Source of the DNA: Melioribacter roseus P3M-2
Lineage (GTDB): Bacteria; Bacteroidota; Ignavibacteria; Ignavibacteriales; Melioribacteraceae
Assembly: GCF_000279145.1 (NCBI RefSeq)
Contig: NC_018178.1
Coordinates: 1,302,001 to 1,366,000, forward strand
Direction of reading: 5' to 3'
DNA: 64,000 nucleotides
The notes beneath the pieces were generated by a model. The model saw nothing but the letters and a program-made list of their open reading frames with translations, ran no database searches and was not told the origin of the DNA. The translations under genes and the position numbers were made by a program. Shown here piece after piece: positions 1 to 8,069 of this stretch. Within the stretch, counting starts at the first letter, position 1. Every line of letters begins with the position of its first letter.

Positions 1-726
1 GATTAACTTTTCGGCTTCTTCCTGAGCCAAAATTTTACGCGCTTCTTTGATAGTTGTTTTTCTCTTCTTTTTCTTTTTGGGAATCATGCTGCTGAGCATA
101 TCCTGTATGTTCGAAGTCATGTCGTCCATTCCCATCGGACCGAGCACCTGCATTCCGAAAGCGGGAGCTGTAATGTCGAATTCGATCATACGGTCGTCGA
201 GCTCTCCGTTCCGAAGTTTTTCGCGCATCCATTCGCGTGTTTTTTCGTTTTGAATTTCTTCGGACAAACTTTCGTCGTCGGTTTTCGAAGGACGTCTCAA
301 AGGCGGAATAAGCTGATCGAGGATTCTTTCTTCGGCAAGCTTTTCCGCTTTATCCCGAACTTCGGCAGTCTTTTCGGCTCTTACCATACTTACGGCAATT
401 TCCGTTAAATCCCGTATCATCGATTCAACGTCTCTGCCGACGTATCCGACTTCGGTAAACTTAGAAGCCTCTACTTTAACGAAAGGGGCGTTGGCAAGTT
501 TTGCGAGCCTGCGGGCTATCTCGGTTTTGCCTACGCCGGTCGGTCCGATCAGGATAATATTATTCGGCATTATTTCTTCGCGCATTTTTTCTTCTACCTG
601 TTGACGGCGCCATCTGTTGCGCAATGCAATGGCGACTGCGCGTTTTGCGTCGTCCTGACCGATTATAAATTTATCGAGTTCTTTTACGATTTGAGAAGGC
701 GTAAGTTGGTGCATGTTGTTGTTCAT
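1..726 (-). CDS. hslU: HslU, ATPase subunit of the HslUV protease (C-terminal part missing)
   Basis: AAA+ unfoldase that feeds proteins into the HslV peptidase chamber in the cytoplasm. The 242 codons present run off the left edge; the family is about 440-460 residues, so roughly the second half is missing. The start ATG (726-724) follows a GAGG ribosome site, and the protein opens with the family's [17 protein letters not shown]. Walker A GPTGVGKT is at residues 61-68, followed by the GYVGRDVE motif. A Lys-rich stretch (PKKKKKRK) lies in the inserted I-domain region. It is 11 bp downstream of hslV in the usual order, so the two are co-transcribed. Identification is secure. Confidence 0.95.
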   Translation of the reverse strand, partial: MNNNMHQLTPSQIVKELDKFIIGQDDAKRAVAIALRNRWRRQQVEEKMREEIMPNNIILIGPTGVGKTEIARRLAKLANAPFVKVEASKFTEVGYVGRDVESMIRDLTEIAVSMVRAEKTAEVRDKAEKLAEERILDQLIPPLRRPSKTDDESLSEEIQNEKTREWMREKLRNGELDDRMIEFDITAPAFGMQVLGPMGMDDMTSNIQDMLSSMIPKKKKKRKTTIKEARKILAQEEAEKLI

Positions 727-737
727 AATTTAAAACC

Positions 738-1274
738 TCATTTGTCTATTTCTTCTATGGTAATTTTATCGTTAGTATAAATACATATTTCCGCCGCTGT
801 ATTTAACGCTTCTTGAACAATCTCTTTAGCCGATAAGTTGCTGTGTTTTTTTAGCATTTTAGCCGCTGCCAGGGCGTACATTCCGCCGCTGCCGATTGCC
901 ACGATATTGTCTTCCGGTTCGATAACGTCGCCGGTTCCCGAAACGATGAAAGCCTTTTCGTTCGATATGATTGCCAGCATCGCTTCGAGGCGTCTTAAAT
1001 ATTTGTCGGTTCTCCAGTCTTTTGCCAGCTCGACCACGGCTCTTTCGATGTTCCCCCTGTAGGCTTCGAGTTTTTCTTCAAAACGATTTAAGAGAGTAAA
1101 AGCGTCGGCGGTCGAGCCCGCAAATCCGCACAATACCTTCCCGTCCAAAAGTTTACGAATTTTTTTCGAATTGTGCTTCATTACCGTATTGCCCAAAGTA
1201 ACCTGACCGTCGCCGCCCAAAGCGGCTTTGCCGTCTTTAATTACGCCGAGTATTGTCGTTGATCTTACTTTCAT
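738..1274 (-). CDS. hslV: HslV, peptidase subunit of the HslUV protease
   Basis: Threonine peptidase of the bacterial proteasome-like HslUV complex, 178 residues, full length for the family. The N-terminus is [10 protein letters not shown]. By family knowledge the mature enzyme starts at the Thr of TTILG, so this one has a short propeptide of about five residues that must be removed. Family motifs [35 protein letters not shown] and IGSGGMYA are all present. The start has an ideal ribosome site (AAAGGAG, 7 nt spacer). It precedes hslU and follows the membrane methyltransferase gene by 11 bp, so it lies in a run of minus-strand genes that begins with the two-component system. Confidence 0.96.
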   Translation of the reverse strand: MKVRSTTILGVIKDGKAALGGDGQVTLGNTVMKHNSKKIRKLLDGKVLCGFAGSTADAFTLLNRFEEKLEAYRGNIERAVVELAKDWRTDKYLRRLEAMLAIISNEKAFIVSGTGDVIEPEDNIVAIGSGGMYALAAAKMLKKHSNLSAKEIVQEALNTAAEICIYTNDKITIEEIDK

Positions 1275-1285
1275 ATAAACTCCTT

Positions 1286-1912
1286 TTAAATTCCTTTTTT
1301 AATCTTCCATGGGAAAATTCGAGGCGTATTTTTTATATATTCCTCATATTCTTTTCCGTATTTTTCTTTCAGCCTTTCTTCTTCGAATATCGAACCGATA
1401 TAAAAATAAATAACGACGCATATGAACGTTACAAAATAAAACAAATCCATTGCCGGACGGAATCCGAGAAACAGTATTGTAAAAAGATAGATCGGATGCC
1501 GTATGTATTTATATATTCCGCCGGTAATCAACGGCTGCTTTTCGTCAAGGTCGTTTTCATCATAACCGCCTTTAAGATACCTGACGATCTGACGTATTCC
1601 CGCGAATTCGAGCAAGTCGATCGGTTTTGCCGATATGATAATTCCCAGAAAAGAAAGAACCTGAAACACAAATGTAATAATATCATAGGGATAATGTAAG
1701 TCGTAGACCGTTATGCCCGGTTTGGGAGCGATTAAATAGAACAAAAGGAAAAAGATAATCGAAGTAACATTGTAAAAAAAACGATAGAATGCAATGGCTC
1801 CGCCGAGCTTCTCTTTTAGAGCGAGTTTTATCTTTTTTGACGCGAGCAACGTGTGTGTAATAGCAAATATCGAGAAAAGTCCGACGATGCCAATAATGTC
1901 GAATAAAATCAT
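1286..1912 (-). CDS. Isoprenylcysteine carboxyl methyltransferase (ICMT/NnrU-like) family membrane protein
   Basis: Integral membrane protein of 208 residues with about five hydrophobic segments. The C-terminal half holds the motif of the PEMT/ICMT membrane methyltransferases: [12 protein letters not shown], then a charged [16 protein letters not shown] segment and a Pro-containing tail. Members methylate isoprenylated or lipid substrates using S-adenosylmethionine, but bacterial substrates are mostly unknown and I cannot name one. The start ATG overlaps the rpoN stop by 4 bp, implying translational coupling to sigma-54. The family call is good; function is open. Confidence 0.75.
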   Translation of the reverse strand: MILFDIIGIVGLFSIFAITHTLLASKKIKLALKEKLGGAIAFYRFFYNVTSIIFFLLFYLIAPKPGITVYDLHYPYDIITFVFQVLSFLGIIISAKPIDLLEFAGIRQIVRYLKGGYDENDLDEKQPLITGGIYKYIRHPIYLFTILFLGFRPAMDLFYFVTFICVVIYFYIGSIFEEERLKEKYGKEYEEYIKNTPRIFPWKIKKGI

Positions 1913-3381
1913 ATTATTTTTTTACGCAGACGCGCTACCGGAATTTTCAACTGTTCTCTGTATTTGGCAACGGTTCTCCGGGCAATGTGTATCCCTTTTT
2001 CTTGAAGAATGCTTGCTATTTTGTCGTCGCTGTACGGTTTGTCTTTCGGCTCGTTTTCGCAAATTTCTTTTATCAATTCTTTTATGTGCTTGTTCGATAT
2101 TTCGTTGCCGTCGTCCGTGGAAAGTCCTTCGCTGAAGAAATATTTCAATTCGTGAATGCCCTGGGGGCTTTGCACGTATTTGCCGTTTACCACTCTGCTT
2201 ATCGTGGAAATGTCCATTCCTATTTCGTCGGCAATGTCTTTATAAATCATCGGCTTGAGATATTTAGGCCCGTTTTCGAAAAACTCGTATTGTTTTTCTA
2301 AAATTGCCTGCATTATTTTCATGAGAGTTTGCCTGCGCTGCTGCAGCGATGCGATAAACCATTTTGCCGATTCGAATTTTTCTCTCAGAAACTTGTGGGC
2401 TTCCTTTTCTCGTTTCGGTATTTTCCTCTTTCGCTTGTTGTTTTCCAGCATTTCAAGGTACGTCTTGCTTATCGTAACCGAAGGAACGGCTCTGTCGTTG
2501 AGTGTGACGATATAATTGTCGTCCACTTTTTCGATAATGAAATCGGGCGTGATCTGGTTGATCTGCTCCGAGTCGATATTTCCTTCGCCGGGCTTGGGAT
2601 TTAATTTTTGGATAATAGCCAGCGCCGATTTAAGAGTGTCGGTTGAGAGATTCAGGTTTTTCTGAATAATGTCAAAGCGTTTGTTGATAAAATCTTCGAA
2701 ATGCTCGCTCAGAATTTTTTCCGCTATGTATGAATAATACGGGTCGTAAGACGAGTTGCGTATTTGAATTAGCAGGCATTCCTGGAGATTGCGAGCCGCA
2801 ATGCCGACGGGCTCCAAAGTCTGTATTTTCTTCAGGACTTTTTCTGCGTCTTCCAGGCTCACTTCGATGCCCTCGAAAAGTTTCAGGTCTTTTACCAATT
2901 TTTCGAGGTCTTCTTTGAAGTAACCGTCTTTGTCGAGCGCGCCGATAATATTCTCGCCCAGAATCATTTCTTCTTCCGTCAGATCGAGCATATGCAGCTG
3001 GTCGATCAAATTGTCGCGCATCGATTTTCGCTGCATGGCTACGGGATAAACTTTTTCCTCGTCGTTGTTTTTATTGAGGCGTTCGAATTCTTGTTCGTAC
3101 TCGGAATCGTTCATAAAGTCTTCCAAGTCGAACTCGTCTTCCGAGTTGTCAAACTGTTCTTCTTCCTCTTCGTCCGAGTCATTATCTTTTTCGGGTTCTT
3201 CTTCCAACTGTTCGAGTTCCATCTCGTCTTCGAGAGTTTCTTCGAGTATCGGATTGAGTTCGAGCTCGGTTTTGATTCTTTGCTCGAGCGCAAGAGTGTT
3301 CAATTGAAGCAGTTTCTGATATTGTATTTGCTGGGGCGATAATTTTTGCTGCAATGACATTTTTTGTTGCAACGATAACAT
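1909..3381 (-). CDS. rpoN: RNA polymerase sigma-54 factor
   Basis: Alternative sigma factor that recognises -24/-12 promoters and needs an AAA+ activator. 490 residues, the normal length. Region I is Gln-rich (MLSLQQKMSLQQKLSPQQ...), followed by a very acidic region II rich in Glu/Asp (about residues 45-105). The core-binding domain has the LEPVGIAARNLQECL motif, and the C-terminal RpoN box reads ARRTVAKYRE (about 467-476). It lies 8 bp after the DUF3109 gene and overlaps the next gene by 4 bp. No sigma-54 activator is encoded in this window: the nearby response regulator is OmpR-type and lacks an AAA+ domain. Confidence 0.96.
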   Translation of the reverse strand: MLSLQQKMSLQQKLSPQQIQYQKLLQLNTLALEQRIKTELELNPILEETLEDEMELEQLEEEPEKDNDSDEEEEEQFDNSEDEFDLEDFMNDSEYEQEFERLNKNNDEEKVYPVAMQRKSMRDNLIDQLHMLDLTEEEMILGENIIGALDKDGYFKEDLEKLVKDLKLFEGIEVSLEDAEKVLKKIQTLEPVGIAARNLQECLLIQIRNSSYDPYYSYIAEKILSEHFEDFINKRFDIIQKNLNLSTDTLKSALAIIQKLNPKPGEGNIDSEQINQITPDFIIEKVDDNYIVTLNDRAVPSVTISKTYLEMLENNKRKRKIPKREKEAHKFLREKFESAKWFIASLQQRRQTLMKIMQAILEKQYEFFENGPKYLKPMIYKDIADEIGMDISTISRVVNGKYVQSPQGIHELKYFFSEGLSTDDGNEISNKHIKELIKEICENEPKDKPYSDDKIASILQEKGIHIARRTVAKYREQLKIPVARLRKKII

Positions 3382-3388
3382 AGTCTTT

Positions 3389-3952
3389 CTACTCCGTTAC
3401 TTTTTTAAATTTTGCTAACCAGTCGCTGCCGAAAACCCGAGCAAGAGCTTCGCGGCAAAACTCTATTATTGTTGTCGATGTTTCTTTCCCTTTGGTCAAT
3501 GCGGGAAGACATTCCTCGTACTTTTCGTATCGAAGCACGGGACCCCCGAAATTGGAAATTCTGATCGGAAACAGATGGCACGAAACCGGTTTGACAAAGT
3601 CGATTTTTCCTGCTTTGTAAGCTCTTTCGATGCCGCAAAGAGCAATATCGTTTTCGTGGACCACAAACACGCAAGCTCTGTCGTTCAAGCTTCTGGTCAT
3701 AAATTCGCCGTGCTCCTGAAACCAGAATCCTTCCCGATCTATCGCCTCGATATGTTCGGGAGGGAGAAATTCTTTAATAATTTCGAGGTTTTTGCCAATG
3801 ATCTCAATTTCTTCTTCCAGAAGAGGCGCTCCGTATTTGCTTTCCATCGTACAACATGCGCCTTTGCATTTGTTCAAATCGCATGTGAATTTCGTTTCGA
3901 TTATCTCTTTGTTTATAATAACGTTGTCTATTTCGATTAAGCGATTGTTCAT
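3389..3952 (-). CDS. DUF3109 family cysteine-rich protein
   Basis: 187-residue cytosolic protein without signal peptide. It matches the DUF3109 type, related to the YkgJ-like metal-chelating families. Cysteines occur as CDLNKCKGACC (C24, C29, C33, C34), with further single Cys in DRACVFVV, ALCGIERAY, VSCHLFPI, EECLPAL and EFCREAL. This pattern suggests bound zinc or an Fe-S cluster, but the function is not known. It sits between the response regulator and rpoN in a minus-strand gene run. The family call comes from remembered motifs, not a search. Confidence 0.75.
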   Translation of the reverse strand: MNNRLIEIDNVIINKEIIETKFTCDLNKCKGACCTMESKYGAPLLEEEIEIIGKNLEIIKEFLPPEHIEAIDREGFWFQEHGEFMTRSLNDRACVFVVHENDIALCGIERAYKAGKIDFVKPVSCHLFPIRISNFGGPVLRYEKYEECLPALTKGKETSTTIIEFCREALARVFGSDWLAKFKKVTE

Positions 3953-4037
3953 AATATTGGAATAATTTTTGTGGCAAGATACAAATTTTTGTTCATTCAG
4001 TAAATTGCGGCGCTCTTTTTTATTGGCGCGGGTAAGA

Positions 4038-4757
4038 TTAATTGCCGGGTTCGAATATATATCCCGCGCCGCGCACGCTTTTGAAGTAAACCGGATTTTC
4101 GGGGTCGGGTTCGAAATATTTTCTCAATCGCGAAATGAAAATGTCTACCGTCCGGGTTTCGACGTCGGAATTCAGATTCCAGACATTTTCGAGAAGCTCT
4201 TTTCTCGAAATTATCCTCGAGCTGTTTTCCGCCAGGTATTTTAATAACATTGCTTCTTTGGGAGTAAGTCTGAATGTTTTTTCGCCGGCGGCGCATTCGA
4301 GATTTATAAAATTGACCCGGTTGTTGCCGAATCGAAAAGTTTCGCCCGTCTTTTCCAGATTTTTATACCAGGACTTTCTTCTCAACATTCTTTCTATTCT
4401 CAGCAGCAATTCTTTTAAATTAAACGGCTTGACCACATAATCGTCGGCTCCGTAATCGAGTCCTTTTATTTTATCCTCATTTGAAGAGCGCGCGGTAAGA
4501 ATCAAAACCGGCATTTGGACGTCTCTGCTGCGAATCAATTTCGTAATTTCAAAACCGTCGTGATAAGGAAGCATTAAATCGACAATAATCAGATCGTAAT
4601 TTCCCGTGTTAATTTTTTCAATTCCCTCCCTGCCGTTTTTAGCCCAGTCAACAATATATCCTTCCTCGCTTAAATTGTATTCGAGGCCTATTGCCAGAGA
4701 TTCTTCGTCTTCGATTAATAAAATTCGTTTGCCTTTTAATTCATCGGGCGCCGTCAT
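4038..4757 (-). CDS. OmpR-family response regulator
   Basis: 239-residue DNA-binding response regulator. The receiver domain (about 11-125) has the acidic pair in LLIEDEE, the phospho-acceptor Asp60 in YDLIIVDLMLP, Thr88 in LILTAR and Lys110 in VVKPF. The C-terminal winged helix (about 140-237) ends with the typical TVDIFISRLRKY...VRGAGYIF. It lies 7 bp downstream of the sensor kinase and so forms a two-component pair with it. The signal and target genes cannot be read from the sequence. Confidence 0.93.
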   Translation of the reverse strand: MTAPDELKGKRILLIEDEESLAIGLEYNLSEEGYIVDWAKNGREGIEKINTGNYDLIIVDLMLPYHDGFEITKLIRSRDVQMPVLILTARSSNEDKIKGLDYGADDYVVKPFNLKELLLRIERMLRRKSWYKNLEKTGETFRFGNNRVNFINLECAAGEKTFRLTPKEAMLLKYLAENSSRIISRKELLENVWNLNSDVETRTVDIFISRLRKYFEPDPENPVYFKSVRGAGYIFEPGN

Positions 4758-4764
4758 TGTTTAT

Positions 4765-5718
4765 TTATCCCTTGTTTTTTAAAGCCGGAAGTTCAATTCT
4801 AAAAGTAGAGCCTTTGTTCAAACCATTGCTGTGTACGCTTATGGAGCCTTTATGCTGTTTTATGATTTCCTTTGTCCAATATAAACCCAAACCGGTTCCT
4901 TTTACGTTCGGCATGTTAACCGAATCGATCCGGAAAAATTTATTGAATATTTTTTTCTGATATTGCTGGGGAATGCCAATTCCGTTGTCGCTTATGTCGA
5001 TAATTATTTTTTTTCTGTTGTCTTTAACGGAAACGTTGATAGTGGGAGCTTCCTTAGAATACTTCAAAGCGTTGCTGATCAAATTGTCGATGACTATCTG
5101 CAAAGCTTTTTTATCGGCCGAGCAATATGAAACCGAAGAGCATTCATAACTTACTACGCCTTCCGGAACGGATAAATTTAAAATCGATTCGTTTACCAGT
5201 TCTTCGAACAGGATGCCGGCTTTGTATTCCCGTCTGTCGTGCACTATCTTTTTTTGTTCCAGTTTGGAAATTTCGAGTATAGTGTTTATCAAATTATCGA
5301 GACGTTTGACGTCCTTCATCATTAGCGAAAGAAAATCTTTCCGCTTCTCCTCGCTCACATTCTTGTAGGCCATGGTTTCGAGAAATAGTCTCAACGAAGA
5401 GAGCGGCGATTTCAATTCGTGAGTAACCGTGGCAATAAAATTGTCGTATAAATTTGTGAGTTTGTACTGAACCGAAAGATTCCGGAAGAAAATAAACATG
5501 ACTACCGCAATGCCGACAATAAGAATTATTCCCGCCGTGAAAACAAAAACGTTTGGGGTTTGAATGTCGATTAAAGGAGAAAGTTTTTCGCCTACCTGCT
5601 CGAAAACTATGTAATTGGTTACATACCAATAAATCCACAAAGCCAGTAAGCCGAGCCACGCGATTTGTGCTATAACGAAAGCTATAATTATGTAGAGATG
5701 AGAATTTGTTCTTTTCAT
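4765..5718 (-). CDS. Membrane sensor histidine kinase
   Basis: 317-residue kinase with two transmembrane segments (about 8-33 and 57-78) enclosing only a short periplasmic loop of about 23 residues, so it probably senses membrane or intramembrane cues rather than a large ligand. No HAMP domain is evident. The HisKA H-box is FIATVTHELKSPLSSLRL with His100. The catalytic domain has the N-box (NLISNALKYS), G1 (DISDNGIGIP) and G2 (KGTGLGLY). It is the first gene of the minus-strand run and partners the OmpR-type regulator 7 bp downstream. Confidence 0.93.
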   Translation of the reverse strand: MKRTNSHLYIIIAFVIAQIAWLGLLALWIYWYVTNYIVFEQVGEKLSPLIDIQTPNVFVFTAGIILIVGIAVVMFIFFRNLSVQYKLTNLYDNFIATVTHELKSPLSSLRLFLETMAYKNVSEEKRKDFLSLMMKDVKRLDNLINTILEISKLEQKKIVHDRREYKAGILFEELVNESILNLSVPEGVVSYECSSVSYCSADKKALQIVIDNLISNALKYSKEAPTINVSVKDNRKKIIIDISDNGIGIPQQYQKKIFNKFFRIDSVNMPNVKGTGLGLYWTKEIIKQHKGSISVHSNGLNKGSTFRIELPALKNKG

Positions 5719-5829
5719 CTTTCGCCGTTGAATTTGCGAATAAATATCGTTGAAATCGTCGAATTATACAATACATAATAAAATAACCCGGAATCCGGAT
5801 AAACCGTGTCGATTAACTTTTACATTTCT

Positions 5830-5859
5830 TTTACAGAAAGTCTGTCCGGAAATTATGAT
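5830..5859 (+). promoter_or_regulatory. Candidate promoter for the radical SAM gene
   Basis: TTTACA (5830-5835) and TATGAT (5854-5859) are 18 bp apart and would start transcription near 5866, about 16 nt before the ORF. This is a housekeeping-type -35/-10 pair found by eye in a 163-bp divergent intergenic region, which must also hold the promoter of the minus-strand sensor kinase. FCB-group promoters often deviate from this form, so confidence is low. Confidence 0.35.
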
Positions 5860-5881
5860 AATTATATACGTCAAATAAAAC

Positions 5882-7378
5882 ATGATGAAGAACATGAAAA
5901 TCTTAATGATTTATCCTGAAACGCCGGCGACGTTCTGGAGTTTCAAGGATGCGTTAAAATTCGTATCGAAAAAATCCGCCGAGCCGCCGCTCGGATTAAT
6001 AACCGTGGCTTCCATGCTTCCTGCGGAATGGGAAAAGAAATTAATCGATTTGAATGTGAGCCGGCTCGAAGACGAGGATATTTTATGGGCGGATTATGTA
6101 TTTCTGAGCGGAATGAACATTCACACCTCGTCGATAAGAGAGATTGTCAGAAAGTGCAATAATCTCGACCGGAGTATAGTGGGCGGAGGACCGCTTTTTA
6201 CATTTCAGTATAACGATTTTCCGGGCATCGACCACTTTGTATTAAACGAAGCCGAACTGACATTGCCGGGTTTTTTACGAGATCTGGCCGAAGGAAAAGC
6301 GGAAAAAGTTTATTCGACGAATGAATTTCCAGATCTTAGCGCAACGCCGGCGCCGATGTGGGAATTGCTCGACATGAATAAATATGCGTCCATGAGCATA
6401 CAATATTCGCGCGGCTGTCCTTATGATTGCGAATTTTGCAGCATCACAGTGTTAAACGGGAGACGCCCGCGCACAAAAGATTGCCGTCAGTTTACAGCGG
6501 AACTCGATAAATTATACGAACTCGGATGGCGCGGAGGAGTTTCTATTGTCGACGACAATTTTATCGGAAACAAAAGAGCCTTGAAATCCGAAACTCTGCC
6601 CGCAATAATAAAATGGCAGGAGGAAAAAAATTATCCCTTCAATTTTATTACGGAAGTGTCGATTAACCTTGCAGACGACGACGAGCTTATCGACCTGATG
6701 GTTAAAGCAGGAATAAACAGCGTTTTTGTGGGAATCGAAACAACCGATCCGGATAGTTTGAACGAATGCGGCAAAAAACAAAACTTAAAAAGAAATCTCG
6801 AAATGTCAGTAAAAAAATTGATAAACAAAGGCATGATTGTCTCTGGAGGCTTCATTGTCGGATTCGACAGCGACAAACCGGGGTTTCACAAACGGTACGT
6901 CGATTTTATTCAAAACAGCGGAATAGTTTCGGCAATGGTAGGCTTGCTCAATGCGCCCACGGGTACAAAATTGTACAACCGTCTTAAAAAAGAGAAACGC
7001 TTAATCGACACATTCAGCGGCAATAATATGGACGGTTTTACTAACATTGTGCCCAGGATGAATTACAAAGAATTAATGAAAGGCTATAGTCAAATTATTA
7101 AAAGAATTTATTCGCCGAAAGAATATTATAGCCGCATAAAAACGTTTATAGATACATACACCGTTCCCGGCTGGATGAAAATGAAAATAGGCGCAGGGGA
7201 GTTGAAAGCGTTTTTTATGATTTTGTGGAAGTTGGGTCTGCGAGATAAAGGAAAGCGGTATTTCTGGGAAATCTTTTTCTATACCGTAAGGAAATATCCT
7301 AAAAAATTCCCGCTCGCCATGACTTTCGCCGTATACGGATATCATTTCAGAAAAATATCCGGAGGTATAACCAATTAA
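5882..7378 (+). CDS. B12-binding-type radical SAM protein (DUF4070 type)
   Basis: 498 residues. The N-terminal part resembles a cobalamin-binding fold (MKILMIYPETPATFW... to about 140). The radical SAM core carries CPYDCEFC (CxxxCxxC) in SRGCPYDCEFCSITVLNGR, which holds the 4Fe-4S cluster, and is followed by the FITEVSINLADDDEL and FVGIETTDPDSLNECGKKQN segments. The C-terminal domain fits the DUF4070 group. Relatives include methyltransferases and hopanoid or other lipid-modifying enzymes; the substrate is unknown. Two starts are possible: ATG 5882 or ATG 5894, the latter giving the family-like MKILMIYP. It is a single gene with its own upstream region. Confidence 0.85.
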   Translation: MMKNMKILMIYPETPATFWSFKDALKFVSKKSAEPPLGLITVASMLPAEWEKKLIDLNVSRLEDEDILWADYVFLSGMNIHTSSIREIVRKCNNLDRSIVGGGPLFTFQYNDFPGIDHFVLNEAELTLPGFLRDLAEGKAEKVYSTNEFPDLSATPAPMWELLDMNKYASMSIQYSRGCPYDCEFCSITVLNGRRPRTKDCRQFTAELDKLYELGWRGGVSIVDDNFIGNKRALKSETLPAIIKWQEEKNYPFNFITEVSINLADDDELIDLMVKAGINSVFVGIETTDPDSLNECGKKQNLKRNLEMSVKKLINKGMIVSGGFIVGFDSDKPGFHKRYVDFIQNSGIVSAMVGLLNAPTGTKLYNRLKKEKRLIDTFSGNNMDGFTNIVPRMNYKELMKGYSQIIKRIYSPKEYYSRIKTFIDTYTVPGWMKMKIGAGELKAFFMILWKLGLRDKGKRYFWEIFFYTVRKYPKKFPLAMTFAVYGYHFRKISGGITN

Positions 7379-7407
7379 TAATTTAGTTTTTTCTAAATAA
7401 TATTTTT

Positions 7408-7415
7408 TATATTTG
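7408..7415 (+). promoter_or_regulatory. Candidate Bacteroidota-type -7 box before the FKBP gene
   Basis: TATATTTG matches the TAnnTTTG -7 element of the FCB group. The expected -33 TTTG is only poorly matched (TTTAG around 7382-7386), and the implied 5' leader is about 170 nt. The rest of 7379-7589 is AT-rich, with a weak stem-loop ATTTAG/CTAAAT just after the radical SAM stop that could end that transcript. Confidence 0.3.
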
Positions 7416-7557
7416 TAAAGTAAGTTGCATTTCACACCTGAAGTTTTTCACATCGAATTTGCAACATTGGTTCTTCTCTTAAACTATTCGTAGTTTTTTG
7501 ATGTTATTTAAAAAAGTAAATTAAACCTGATATAAATCAATCAATAAACAAAATAAC

Positions 7558-7575
7558 CCGCATTCAGGAATGCGG
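7558..7575 (+). promoter_or_regulatory. Hairpin just upstream of the FKBP ribosome binding site
   Basis: CCGCATT-CAGG-AATGCGG is a perfect 7-bp stem with a 4-nt loop, ending one base before TTGGAGG, the Shine-Dalgarno site of the FKBP gene at 7590. There is no T-run, so it is not a terminator. It may stabilise the mRNA 5' end or modulate translation. Confidence 0.4.
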
Positions 7576-7589
7576 TTGGAGGTAAAAAT

Positions 7590-8021
7590 ATGTCAATAGC
7601 AAAAACAGGTGACAAAGTAAAAGTCCATTATACCGGAACATTAAACGACGGCACTCAATTCGACTCGTCGCACGGCAACGAACCCCTTGAATTTACAATT
7701 GGCGAGGGAGCTCTTCTCGGTAAATTCGAAAATGCGGTAGTTGGTCTCGAACCGGGACAATCCGTCGATATTAATATTCCTGCCGACGAGGCTTATGGAC
7801 AAAGAAGGGAAGATTTGATTATAAAAGTAAATAACTCGAACCTTCCTCCTAATTTGAATCCGGAAGTCGGTATGAAACTTCATATGCAAACAGCCGACAA
7901 TCAAGTTATTCCTCTTACGATTGTAGAAGTGCTCGAAGACGGAATTATGGTAGACGCAAATCATGAATTAGCGGGGCAGGATCTTAACTTTCATATCGAA
8001 CTCGTATCAATCGAAGAATAA
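7590..8021 (+). CDS. FKBP-type peptidyl-prolyl cis-trans isomerase, SlyD-like
   Basis: 143-residue cytosolic prolyl isomerase and chaperone. It begins GDKVKVHYTGTLNDGTQFDSS, has the GxGxLLGKFE core, and has an inserted 'insert-in-flap' chaperone region (about 70-120, EAYGQRREDL...VTIVEV-like), as in SlyD. The C-terminus lacks SlyD's His/Cys-rich metal tail, so nickel binding is unlikely. The start has a strong GGAGG site, and the gene ends just before an intrinsic terminator at 8039-8069, so it is monocistronic. Confidence 0.9.
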   Translation: MSIAKTGDKVKVHYTGTLNDGTQFDSSHGNEPLEFTIGEGALLGKFENAVVGLEPGQSVDINIPADEAYGQRREDLIIKVNNSNLPPNLNPEVGMKLHMQTADNQVIPLTIVEVLEDGIMVDANHELAGQDLNFHIELVSIEE

Positions 8022-8038
8022 TAAAATCATTTGAATTT

Positions 8039-8069
8039 ACTCCGCGTCGATATGACGCGGAGTATTTTT
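8039..8069 (+). terminator. Rho-independent terminator of the FKBP gene
   Basis: ACTCCGCGTC (8039-8048), loop GATAT and GACGCGGAGT (8054-8063) form a perfect 10-bp stem, followed by ATTTTT. It lies 18 bp after the FKBP stop. The first ATG of the next gene (8052-8054) falls inside this hairpin, which bears on where that gene really begins. Confidence 0.85.
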
